The notes under the pieces were generated by a model. The model had not been told where the DNA came from and did no database searches. It saw only the letters and a program-made list of their open reading frames with translations. Made by a program: the position numbers and the translations under genes. A stretch of 54,309 bases of DNA from Erythrobacter sp. (GTDB lineage Bacteria > Pseudomonadota > Alphaproteobacteria > Sphingomonadales > Sphingomonadaceae), in NCBI GenBank assembly GCA_009993605.1, contig JAACTB010000017.1, forward strand, positions 1 to 54,309, read 5' to 3'. Shown in pieces: positions 1 through 7,394 of the stretch. Position 1 is the first letter of the stretch. Each line of letters starts with the position of its first letter.

Positions 1-54
1 AAGACCGGCGAGGCGCGCTTCGATTCCGACGGTAAGGTGATGGACGATGAGTGA
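1..54 (+). CDS. 3' end of an upstream gene (partial)
   Basis: An open frame enters from the left edge and stops at TGA 52-54, giving the last 17 residues (ending GKVMDDE). It overlaps the gatB start at 47 by eight bases, so the two are probably translationally coupled. The usual neighbour here would be gatA, but this acidic tail is too short to identify and shows no recognisable GatA signature. Confidence 0.55.
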   Translation, partial: KTGEARFDSDGKVMDDE

Positions 55-1543
55 GTACCGCATCCAAGGCGCGACCGGCGAATGGGAGGTCGTGGTCGGC
101 CTCGAAGTCCACGCGCAGGTGACGAGCGCGGCCAAGCTGTTTTCGGGCGCCAGCACCGCCTTCGGGGCGGAGCCGAATTCGCAGGTCAGCCTCGTCGATG
201 CCGCCATGCCGGGGATGCTGCCCGTGCCGAACCGCGAATGCATCCGCCAGGCGGTGCGCACGGGCATGGCGATCGATGCGCAGATCAACCGCTACAGCCG
301 GTTCGACCGCAAGAACTATTTCTACGCCGATCTGCCGCAGGGTTACCAGATCAGCCAGCTCTACCACCCCATCGTGGGCGAAGGGCAGCTGACGATCGAG
401 GCGGACGAGAAGGCAGGCATTCCGCAAGACAAGGTCATCGGGATCGAGCGTATCCATGTCGAACAGGATGCGGGCAAGCTGATGCACGACCAGCATCCGA
501 CCATGTCCTATGTCGATTTGAACCGCAGCGGCGTCGCCCTGATGGAGATCGTCAGCCGCCCGGACATGCGCAGCCCCGCCGAAGCCGGAGCCTATGTCCG
601 CAAACTGCGCGCGATCCTGCGCTATGTCGGATCGTGCGACGGGAACATGGAAGAAGGCTCGATGCGCGCGGACGTCAATGTCAGCGTGCGCAAGCCGGGT
701 GAGGAATTCGGCACGCGGACGGAGACGAAGAACGTCAACAGCGTGCGCTTCGTCATGCAGGTCATCGAATACGAGGCCAATCGTCAGGTCGATGTGCTGG
801 AAAATGGCGGCACGGTCGATCAGGAAACGCGCCTGTTCGATCCCGGCACCGGCACCACGCGGACCATGCGGTCGAAGGAAGACGCGCATGATTACCGCTA
901 CTTCCCCGATCCCGATCTGCTGCCGCTCGAGCTGGAGGAAAGCTTCCTCGACGATTGCCGCGCCTCGCTGCCCGAACTGCCCGATGCGAAGCGGCGGCGT
1001 TACGAAAACGAGCTCGGCCTCACGCCCTATAACGCGCGCGAGCTGACCGCCGAGGTCGAGACCTATGCCCGCTTCGAAACGCTGCTGGGCGCGGTGGCGG
1101 CGAAGATCGGCAAGTCCGAAGCCGATGTCGCCACGCAGACCGCCAACTGGGCGCTGTCCGTGGCGCCGGGCGTGATGAAGTCGCTTGGCGACGAAGCCGA
1201 TCCCGCCAACGCCACGGCGGAAGCGCAGGCGAGCATCCTCGCCATGCAGGACAAGGGCGAGATTTCGGGCGGGCAGGCGAAGGAGATCTACGAGATCGTC
1301 CTCAAGACCGGCCGCGATCCTGAGGAAATCGCCGATGCCGAGGGCCTGAAACAGGTCAGCGACACCGGCGCGATCGAGGAGGCGGTCGATACCATCATCG
1401 CCGCCAATCAGGACAAGGTCGAACAATATCGCGGCGGCAAGGACAAGCTGTTCGGCTTCTTCGTCGGCCAGGCGATGAAGGCGATGCAGGGCAAAGCCAA
1501 TCCGGCGGTGGTGAACCAGATCCTGAAGGATCGGCTGGGGTGA
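47..1543 (+). CDS. gatB: Asp-tRNA(Asn)/Glu-tRNA(Gln) amidotransferase subunit B
   Basis: GatB is the tRNA-binding and kinase subunit of the cytoplasmic GatCAB complex, which converts misacylated Glu-tRNA(Gln) and Asp-tRNA(Asn) to Gln- and Asn-tRNA. The 498-residue product has full family length. It opens with the conserved block [10 protein letters not shown], followed by the [15 protein letters not shown] block at about residues 90-105 and the [11 protein letters not shown] motif at about 205-216. The C-terminal 150 residues match the helical GatB/YqeY tail domain. The ATG at 47 has an AAGGTGA ribosome site just upstream and overlaps the preceding stop. The stop overlaps the GTG start of the next gene, so the three frames look co-translated. 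Confidence 0.97.
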   Translation: MSEYRIQGATGEWEVVVGLEVHAQVTSAAKLFSGASTAFGAEPNSQVSLVDAAMPGMLPVPNRECIRQAVRTGMAIDAQINRYSRFDRKNYFYADLPQGYQISQLYHPIVGEGQLTIEADEKAGIPQDKVIGIERIHVEQDAGKLMHDQHPTMSYVDLNRSGVALMEIVSRPDMRSPAEAGAYVRKLRAILRYVGSCDGNMEEGSMRADVNVSVRKPGEEFGTRTETKNVNSVRFVMQVIEYEANRQVDVLENGGTVDQETRLFDPGTGTTRTMRSKEDAHDYRYFPDPDLLPLELEESFLDDCRASLPELPDAKRRRYENELGLTPYNARELTAEVETYARFETLLGAVAAKIGKSEADVATQTANWALSVAPGVMKSLGDEADPANATAEAQASILAMQDKGEISGGQAKEIYEIVLKTGRDPEEIADAEGLKQVSDTGAIEEAVDTIIAANQDKVEQYRGGKDKLFGFFVGQAMKAMQGKANPAVVNQILKDRLG

Positions 1544-2709
1544 TCGCGCGGCTTGCGGTCTGGGCCGGAGCACTGCTCCTCACCGGCTGCACTACGCCGC
1601 AAATGCGCGAAACGGCAGTAACGGTCTCGATGGCGGGGCCACCGGTCTCTGCCGAGCAGACCGGGATGGCGATCTTCTATCGCGTGCCGGGTAACCCGGG
1701 CTTCTTTGGTGCGGTCGATCAGCAATGGTCCGTGCTCGGACGCGAAGATCGCGCGGCGGCGGCGAAGGTCGAGGAATACGCCGTCCGGCCTTGCGCGCCT
1801 GCTTCACCCGGCGCGTCGGGGCGGCGGGAGGTGATCGAGACGATCGCTGCGAAGGCGGTGGATCACCGGATCGTCATCGTCAACGAGAGCCACACGGTGA
1901 CGCGCCATCGCGATACGATCCGCGAACTGCTTGGGGCGCTGCGCCCGTTGGGCTACACGGTCTACGCAGCGGAGACGTTCCAGAATCGGGAGGATCGCCC
2001 GGATCCGGTCGAGGAAACTGCGACGCTTCCCTATCCTGATGTCAACAGCGGCACCTATACGTTCGAGCCCGTCTTCGGGCGTGCGCTGCGGGAAGCCAAG
2101 CGCCAAGGATACCGTCTGGCGGCGTACGAAGAAACGAAACGCCAGGAGGCACCACGCGGTTCCGATCGCCTTGCGCGGATGGTGGCGCGCGAAAGCGCAC
2201 AGGCCCAAAACCTCGCGGCGATCCTGGCAACGATGGGACCGAACGAAAAACTCGTGGTCCATGTCGGTTACAATCACGCTTCGGAAGCTCCTATGCCGCC
2301 TACCGGTGAGCGGTGGATGGCAGCGCGGCTGAAGGCGCTTACGGGGCTCGACCCCCTCACCGTGTCGCAGACCGTCTGCGCCAGCGACGGGGACGTTCCG
2401 TTTCTCGCCGAACTCCCATCCAATCAGCCGCCCGGTCTGGTCGATCTTGTGCTGTCACAGCCGGTCGCTCGCTTTGATCGCTCCCGCCCTGCGTGGCGGC
2501 GGCAGGCTGGCGATTTGGCGATCGACCTTCCGGCCGAACTTCGCGAGCGGAGCGGCCCGCTGATTATCGAAGCATTTCGTGCCGACGAGCCGTTCGATGC
2601 GATATCGATAGATCGCCTTTACATCGAACCGGAAGAGGATATCCCGCTGCTCTTACCACCGGGACGCTACAAGATCAGAGCGATTGTGCCGCCAGTTCCG
2701 GGTCGCTGA
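1540..2709 (+). CDS. putative lipoprotein with ChaN/EreA/TIKI-like domain
   Basis: The start is GTG 1540, overlapping the gatB stop (GTGA). The first 17 residues form a lipoprotein signal with lipobox LLTGC (Cys17), so the 389-residue protein should be anchored in the envelope. Around residues 95-270 there is an alpha/beta domain with a beta-strand and an NESH motif at 115-118. A second conserved-looking block, [11 protein letters not shown], lies near residue 245. The pattern of a strand followed by [GN]E-S-H and a later strand ending in GxxH recalls the erythromycin esterase / ChaN / TIKI group, but this is an inference from motif shape only. The last 120 residues look beta-rich and are unassigned. 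Third-codon positions seem less GC-biased than in gatB or trmL, and an envelope protein is an unusual neighbour for gatB. Confidence 0.75.
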   Translation: MIARLAVWAGALLLTGCTTPQMRETAVTVSMAGPPVSAEQTGMAIFYRVPGNPGFFGAVDQQWSVLGREDRAAAAKVEEYAVRPCAPASPGASGRREVIETIAAKAVDHRIVIVNESHTVTRHRDTIRELLGALRPLGYTVYAAETFQNREDRPDPVEETATLPYPDVNSGTYTFEPVFGRALREAKRQGYRLAAYEETKRQEAPRGSDRLARMVARESAQAQNLAAILATMGPNEKLVVHVGYNHASEAPMPPTGERWMAARLKALTGLDPLTVSQTVCASDGDVPFLAELPSNQPPGLVDLVLSQPVARFDRSRPAWRRQAGDLAIDLPAELRERSGPLIIEAFRADEPFDAISIDRLYIEPEEDIPLLLPPGRYKIRAIVPPVPGR

Positions 2710-2731
2710 TCGCCGTGCGCCTCGCTACTCC

Positions 2732-3187
2732 ATGACCTCCATCGTCCTCGTCCAGCCCGAGATACCCGGCAATACGGGGGCGGTGGGGAGGACCTGCGTG
2801 GCGCTCGATATGGAGCTGGTGCTGATCCACCCGCTGGGTTTCGAGATTTCGGACAAGCGCGTGAAGCGCTCCGGCCTCGATTACTGGCACCATATCCGGC
2901 TGGTCGAATTCCCCTCGTGGGAAGCGTTCATGGCCGAGCGCGCGCCGCGCGATAATCAGATGTTTCTGTTCGAGGAATTCGCGCAGCGCAGCTTCTACGA
3001 GCCCGACTATCCGGCGGACGCCTATCTCGTGTTCGGGCGCGAAACCAAGGGGATACCCGAGCCGATCCTGGCCGCCCATCGCGATGCGCTCGTGAAATTG
3101 CCGATGCGGTCCATCCAAGTTCGCTCGCTCAATCTCGCGAATACCGTCGCGGCGGCGGCCTATCAGGCGGTGCGGGCGCATATCTGA
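2732..3187 (+). CDS. trmL: tRNA (cytidine/uridine(34)-2'-O)-methyltransferase
   Basis: TrmL is a small SPOUT-class enzyme that uses SAM to methylate the wobble nucleotide of tRNA-Leu isoacceptors. The 151-residue product has the family length. It carries the N-terminal PEIPGNTGAVGRT block, the middle block RSGLDYWHHIRLVEF, the SAM-knot segment FGRETKGIPEPIL and the C-terminal RSLNLANTVAAAAY motif. The ATG at 2732 is preferred over an upstream in-frame start at 2684 because homology begins exactly at MTSIVLVQPEIP. The gene follows the lipoprotein by 22 bases on the same strand. Confidence 0.95.
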   Translation: MTSIVLVQPEIPGNTGAVGRTCVALDMELVLIHPLGFEISDKRVKRSGLDYWHHIRLVEFPSWEAFMAERAPRDNQMFLFEEFAQRSFYEPDYPADAYLVFGRETKGIPEPILAAHRDALVKLPMRSIQVRSLNLANTVAAAAYQAVRAHI

Positions 3188-3312
3188 TCCTCGACCCCGG
3201 TAGAGCGCTCAAGTCGCTCGCCGATTAGCTCGCTTGAAGCGCGCCCGCGATCGGCCTAGCCCAAGCGGCAGGGCGCGCCTGAGCGCGCTGGGGAAAGGAA
3301 TCGATCCACATC

Positions 3313-5481
3313 ATGCGTAGATACGTCACCACCGCCGCCTTGCTCGCCGGCGCCGCAACCATCGCCATGCCCGCCGCCGCCAAGGAAGGCATGTACACGC
3401 CCGACCAGCTGCCCGAGATCGCCGCCGATCTGCGCGAAACGGGCCTCGAAATCTCGCCCGAGGCCTTGAGCGACCTCACCGGCTTCCCGATGGGCGCGAT
3501 TGTCTCGCTCGGCGGGTGTTCGGCCAGCTTCGTTTCGCCCGAAGGGCTGGTGGTGACGAACCATCACTGTGCGCGCGGATCGGTGCAGTACAATTCCACC
3601 GCCGAGAACAATTATCTCGAAAACGGCTTCCTCGCCAAGACCAAGGGCGCCGAATTGCAGGCCGCGCCGGGTTCGCGCATCTATGTGACGGTCGCGGAAA
3701 GCGACGTGACCGAGCGGATGCGCGCGGGGACCGAGCGCCTTGCGCCCAATGCGCGCTACGACACGATCGAGCAGCGCATGAAGGACATCACTGCCGAATG
3801 CGAGCAGGACGCTGGCTATCGTTGCCTTGTCGCCAGCTTCTATGGCGGGGACCAGTACAAGCTGATCAAGCGGCTCGAAGTGCGCGACGTGCGGCTGGTC
3901 TATGCGCCGGCGGATTCGATCGGGAAATATGGCGGCGATATCGATAACTGGATGTGGCCGCGCCACACCGGCGATTTCGCCTTCTACCGCGCCTATGTCG
4001 CGCCCGACGGGTCGGCTGCGGACTATTCGCCGAACAACGTGCCGTTCAAGCCCGAACATCACCTGAAGGTGAGCCGCGCGGGCCTCGAGGACGGCGATTT
4101 CGTGATGGCGGCGGGTTATCCCGGCTCAACCTCGCGCTACGCCACGCTGACCGAGGTGGAGAACACGTTCGGCTGGCAATATCCGACCATGGTGACGATG
4201 CTCAACGAGTGGATCGACACGATCGAGGAAACCGCGCCCGAAGGATCGGACGCGCGGGTCAAATACGAATCGCGCCTGGCGGGCCTCAACAATTACGAGA
4301 AGAACCTGCGCGGCCAGATCGAAGGCGCGCGCCGCGTCGGCCTGATCGACCGGCGTCGCATCCGCGAGCGGTCGCTGGCGGACTGGATCGGACAGGATCG
4401 CAGCCGCGCCCAATATGGCCGCGCCGTCCGCGATCTTCAGGCCTTGAGCGCGGAAAGCGCGGCGGCGGCGCGGGAGGATTATCTCTATAACTACGCCACC
4501 AATTCGCAGATGCTGGGCACGGCGCAGCGCCTCTATCGTCTGGCGAAGGAGCGCCAGAAGCCCGATGCCCAGCGCGATCCCGGTTTCCAGGAACGCGACA
4601 TGACGTTCTTCCGCCAGGGCCTCCAGGCGCTCGACCGGCGGTATGACCCGGCGGTCGACAAGGCGGAATGGATGCTGTTCCTCGACCAGTATCTCGACCA
4701 GCCGGCAAGCGGGCGCGTTCCCGTCCTCGACCGGGCGCTGGGGCTGACCGGCAATGTCGATCGCGCTGCGCTGTCGCAGCGGCTCGACACCTATTACGCC
4801 CAGACCGATCTCGACACCGCCGAGCAGCGGCTCGCGCTGATGGACGCGACGCCCGCGCAATTGGAAGCGAGCGGCGATTCTTTCATGAAGCTGGCCGTGG
4901 CGCTCTACGATTACGAGCGCGGACTGGAGACCGAAGGCGAGGCCCGTGCGGGCCGGATGCTGGCGGTGCGCCCGACCTATATGGAGGCGATCACCGACTG
5001 GCAGCGCTCGCAGGGCGTGGTCACCTACCCCGACGCCAACAGCACGCTGCGCGTGACCTATGGCAAGGTGCTGGGCGGCGTGCCGCGCGACGGGATGGCC
5101 TATCTGCCCTTCACCACGCTGGAAGGCATTCTCGAAAAGGACACGGGCGAGGATCCCTTCAACGCGCCCGCCAAGCAGCTGGAGGAAATCCGCCAGCGCG
5201 ATTACGGGCCCTACAAGCTCGACAGCATCGGCAGCGTGCCGGTGAACTTCCTGTCCGACCTCGATTCGACCGGGGGGAACAGCGGGTCGGCGACGCTCAA
5301 TTCGCGCGCCGAACTGGTCGGTCTCTTGTTCGACGGGACGTTCGAAAGCGTCAATTCGGACTGGGATTTCGACCCCAAGACTACGCGCACCATCCATGTC
5401 GACACGCGCTACATGCTGTGGGTGATGGACAAGATCGATGGCGCAGATGCGCTGATCGAAGAGATGGATATCGTCGACTGA
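3313..5481 (+). CDS. S46 family dipeptidyl-peptidase (DPP7-like)
   Basis: This exopeptidase is expected to release dipeptides from the N terminus of peptides in the periplasm. The 722-residue protein begins with a Sec signal (MRRYVTTAALLAGAA, cleavage near AAA-KEG). The S46 catalytic triad is visible: His in VTNHHC at 84-85, Asp in GGDIDNWMWPRH at about 209-211, and nucleophile Ser657 in TGGNSGSATL. The specificity position shortly after the Ser reads LLFDG. A Gly here is typical of DPP7/DAP-BII enzymes with a hydrophobic P1 preference, whereas DPP11 has Arg. A hairpin terminator follows within 30 bases, so this is probably a single-gene unit. Confidence 0.95.
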   Translation: MRRYVTTAALLAGAATIAMPAAAKEGMYTPDQLPEIAADLRETGLEISPEALSDLTGFPMGAIVSLGGCSASFVSPEGLVVTNHHCARGSVQYNSTAENNYLENGFLAKTKGAELQAAPGSRIYVTVAESDVTERMRAGTERLAPNARYDTIEQRMKDITAECEQDAGYRCLVASFYGGDQYKLIKRLEVRDVRLVYAPADSIGKYGGDIDNWMWPRHTGDFAFYRAYVAPDGSAADYSPNNVPFKPEHHLKVSRAGLEDGDFVMAAGYPGSTSRYATLTEVENTFGWQYPTMVTMLNEWIDTIEETAPEGSDARVKYESRLAGLNNYEKNLRGQIEGARRVGLIDRRRIRERSLADWIGQDRSRAQYGRAVRDLQALSAESAAAAREDYLYNYATNSQMLGTAQRLYRLAKERQKPDAQRDPGFQERDMTFFRQGLQALDRRYDPAVDKAEWMLFLDQYLDQPASGRVPVLDRALGLTGNVDRAALSQRLDTYYAQTDLDTAEQRLALMDATPAQLEASGDSFMKLAVALYDYERGLETEGEARAGRMLAVRPTYMEAITDWQRSQGVVTYPDANSTLRVTYGKVLGGVPRDGMAYLPFTTLEGILEKDTGEDPFNAPAKQLEEIRQRDYGPYKLDSIGSVPVNFLSDLDSTGGNSGSATLNSRAELVGLLFDGTFESVNSDWDFDPKTTRTIHVDTRYMLWVMDKIDGADALIEEMDIVD

Positions 5482-5503
5482 TTCGATCGGTTCGCGACGA
5501 AGA

Positions 5504-5538
5504 AAGGGGCCGTCGGAGCGATCCGGCGGCTCTTTTTT
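5504..5538 (+). terminator. rho-independent terminator after the S46 peptidase
   Basis: Stem GCCGTCGGA (5509-5517) pairs with TCCGGCGGC (5522-5530) across a GCGA loop, with one G-U pair, and is followed by TCTTTTTT. The last bases overlap the TAA stop of the converging kinase-like gene. The hairpin is almost the same sequence as the one at 6941-6968. Confidence 0.85.
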
Positions 5539-6877
5539 ATGTCGTGACGTAGGGCCGGACCAGAGCGCGCACGTCCACGCGGGCCTTCAGGCGCGCGGCC
5601 AGTAACGCGGTGCCGCTGATCTTGCGCTGCACGAATAGCGTATCGACCGGCGGGATATGCCAGGTCGCGCGGTCGGCGGCCATTTCCATGCCCTGTTCGC
5701 GCAAAGTGCCGACGAAAGCGCGATCGCCGAAATCGAAGGGGCCGGGGCGGTTCATCTCGGTGACGATGATGTCGATCATGCGATCCACCAGCGCGCTGTG
5801 CCGCTTCGCCGCCGCTTCGCCGAGGAAACCCGCCGCGATGGTAGCGCGGCGCACTGCCGCGCGGTCCTCTGCCAGACCTGCGGCGAGGATGGCGCGATAG
5901 CCTTCCGCCGTGTCGGACTTCAAATCGCGCGCCGCGCCGAAATCGAGCAGAACCAGCCGTTCGTTTTCGCGGTCGTATCGGTAATTGGCGAAATTCGGAT
6001 CGGTCTGCATCGCGCCGAATTCGAACAGCTCGCGCAGCACCAGCGCCATCAGATCGCGCATCGCCGTGTCGCGAATGGCCTGTGGGGCGGTTTCGAGCGA
6101 TTCGATCGGCTCGCCCTCGACGAACTCCATCGCCAGGACACGCGGCGTCGTCAGGTCTTCGATGGGGCGTGGAACGCGGTAGCGCCCATCATCCTCCAGC
6201 CACTCGGCGAAGCGCCGCATCTCGCCCGCCTCGCGTGCGTAATCCGCTTCTTCGTGGAGCTGGCGCTTGGCCTCTTCCAACAATGGGCCGAGATCGAGTT
6301 CGCGTGGCAGCAGGCTCGAAACGCGCAGCAGCGTCGCGACATTGTCGACATCGGCATCGATGCTTTCCGCGACGCCGGGATACTGGACCTTGATCGCGAG
6401 CTCGGTCCCATCGAGCAGGCGCGCGCGGTGGACCTGGCCGATCGAAGCGGCAGCGATCGGGTTCGCGTCGAAAGCCGATAGGCGCGTCTTCCAGTCCGCG
6501 CCCCATTCGCGCTCGAGGACCCCGCCGAGCTGTTTGGGCGGCATCCGATAGGCCTGCTCGCGCAACTGCGCCATGATCGCGGCCAGTTCGGCGGGAAGGA
6601 AATCTCCCGCATCCATCGAAATCATCTGGCCCAGCTTCATCGCCGCCCCGCGCAGATGCGACAGCCGATCGGCGAGGCGGCCGACATTGCCGGGCGTCAG
6701 CAGCAGGTCGCGCATCTTTGGGCGCTCGCCTCGCGCAAGCCGCCGCGCGCCTTCCCCGATGACGCCGCCCGCGACCCCGCCGGCCAATCGCCCGAAGGTG
6801 CCGAGGCGCGCGACCCGCCCGCTGGGGACGGCGCGGTGGCGGCCGGAATCTGAGGTGTCGGGAGGTTCGTCGGCCAT
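5537..6877 (-). CDS. ABC1/UbiB (AarF) atypical kinase-like protein
   Basis: The 446-residue product belongs to the UbiB/ADCK family of atypical kinases or ATPases linked to ubiquinone and lipid metabolism. The family hallmarks can be read directly: KxGQ (K81-LGQ84), the Ala-rich nucleotide loop AAASIGQVHRA at about 142-152 followed by Lys163, DPNFAN (Asp293, Asn298) in place of the usual catalytic-loop HxDxxxxN, and the metal-binding LDFG at 311-314. The ATG at 6877 (MADEPPD) is chosen over an ORF extension to 6934, which would add 19 low-similarity residues. The lack of strong C-terminal hydrophobic helices suggests this is not the canonical UbiB of the ubiE-ubiJ-ubiB operon. The substrate is unknown. 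Confidence 0.9.
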   Translation of the reverse strand: MADEPPDTSDSGRHRAVPSGRVARLGTFGRLAGGVAGGVIGEGARRLARGERPKMRDLLLTPGNVGRLADRLSHLRGAAMKLGQMISMDAGDFLPAELAAIMAQLREQAYRMPPKQLGGVLEREWGADWKTRLSAFDANPIAAASIGQVHRARLLDGTELAIKVQYPGVAESIDADVDNVATLLRVSSLLPRELDLGPLLEEAKRQLHEEADYAREAGEMRRFAEWLEDDGRYRVPRPIEDLTTPRVLAMEFVEGEPIESLETAPQAIRDTAMRDLMALVLRELFEFGAMQTDPNFANYRYDRENERLVLLDFGAARDLKSDTAEGYRAILAAGLAEDRAAVRRATIAAGFLGEAAAKRHSALVDRMIDIIVTEMNRPGPFDFGDRAFVGTLREQGMEMAADRATWHIPPVDTLFVQRKISGTALLAARLKARVDVRALVRPYVTT

Positions 6878-6931
6878 GCTTGTCAGATCAAGCGGCGAGA
6901 GAGCTGGCGGTTCCGGTCCATGCGCGCGATC

Positions 6932-6968
6932 CAAACGAAAGGGGCCGCCGGATCGCTCCGGCGGCCCC
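6932..6968 (-). terminator. terminator of the small conserved gene
   Basis: A perfect 12-bp stem GGGGCCGCCGGA (6941-6952) / TCCGGCGGCCCC (6957-6968) has a TCGC loop. On the minus strand it is followed by a short T-rich stretch (TTTCGTTT). It lies 24 bases past the stop of the gene at 6992. Confidence 0.75.
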
Positions 6969-6991
6969 CTGTCTGTCGCTCGAAACGGCGA

Positions 6992-7297
6992 TCAGCCCTG
7001 GCGTTCGCCGGTCAGCGCCATGTCGCCGAATGCGCCCGCATTGACCTTGCCGGTCATCTGGTCGCCGTTGACGGTGGCTTCGCAATCGAGCGTCATCGGC
7101 ATCGGGACGGTCATGTCCATCTTCCACTTGAGCGTATCGCCCGCAATGGTGCCGTCCTTGACGTCCATCGAGCCCATGCCGCCGGCCATCGAGCCGGTGA
7201 AGGTGTTGCCATCATCGCCCGGCACCACGGTGAAGGTGCCCTTCTGATCGCCCATCGGGCTCTTGACGACGGTATCGTAGGTTCCGGCTACGGACAT
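6992..7297 (-). CDS. small conserved protein of unknown function
   Basis: A 101-residue protein (starting MSVAGTYDTVVKSPMGDQ) with alternating hydrophobic and polar residues and many Gly, Asp and Thr. This is the composition of a small all-beta barrel or sandwich. No signal peptide or membrane segment is seen, so it is probably cytoplasmic. The pattern of a GT(Y/F) start, a central GDTLKWKM strand and a GNQMTGKV-like repeat (NGDQMTGKV) suggests a lipocalin-like small-molecule binder, but I do not recognise a named family with certainty. A good ribosome site (AGGAG) precedes the ATG at 7297, and a terminator follows, so it is its own unit or the tail of the M16 operon. Confidence 0.8.
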   Translation of the reverse strand: MSVAGTYDTVVKSPMGDQKGTFTVVPGDDGNTFTGSMAGGMGSMDVKDGTIAGDTLKWKMDMTVPMPMTLDCEATVNGDQMTGKVNAGAFGDMALTGERQG

Positions 7298-7342
7298 GTA
7301 TGCTCTCCTGGAAAAAAGTTGAGGCAGTTCAAATTACGGCCC

Positions 7343-7388
7343 GCTCAATCGCGCTTGCTGACATGAATGTCAATAAGCGCGATTGAGC
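7343..7388. repeat. long near-perfect inverted repeat between genes
   Basis: GCTCAATCGCGCTT (7343-7356) is perfectly complementary to AAGCGCGATTGAGC (7375-7388). The 18-base centre contains a second stem, TGACA/TGTCA, so the whole 46-base element folds into one long hairpin with a small internal mismatch. It sits seven bases beyond the TAA of the M16 gene and 45 bases before the start of the next leftward gene. There is no T-run on either side, so it may be a processing or attenuation structure rather than a classic terminator. Confidence 0.8.
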
Positions 7389-7394
7389 CAGACC

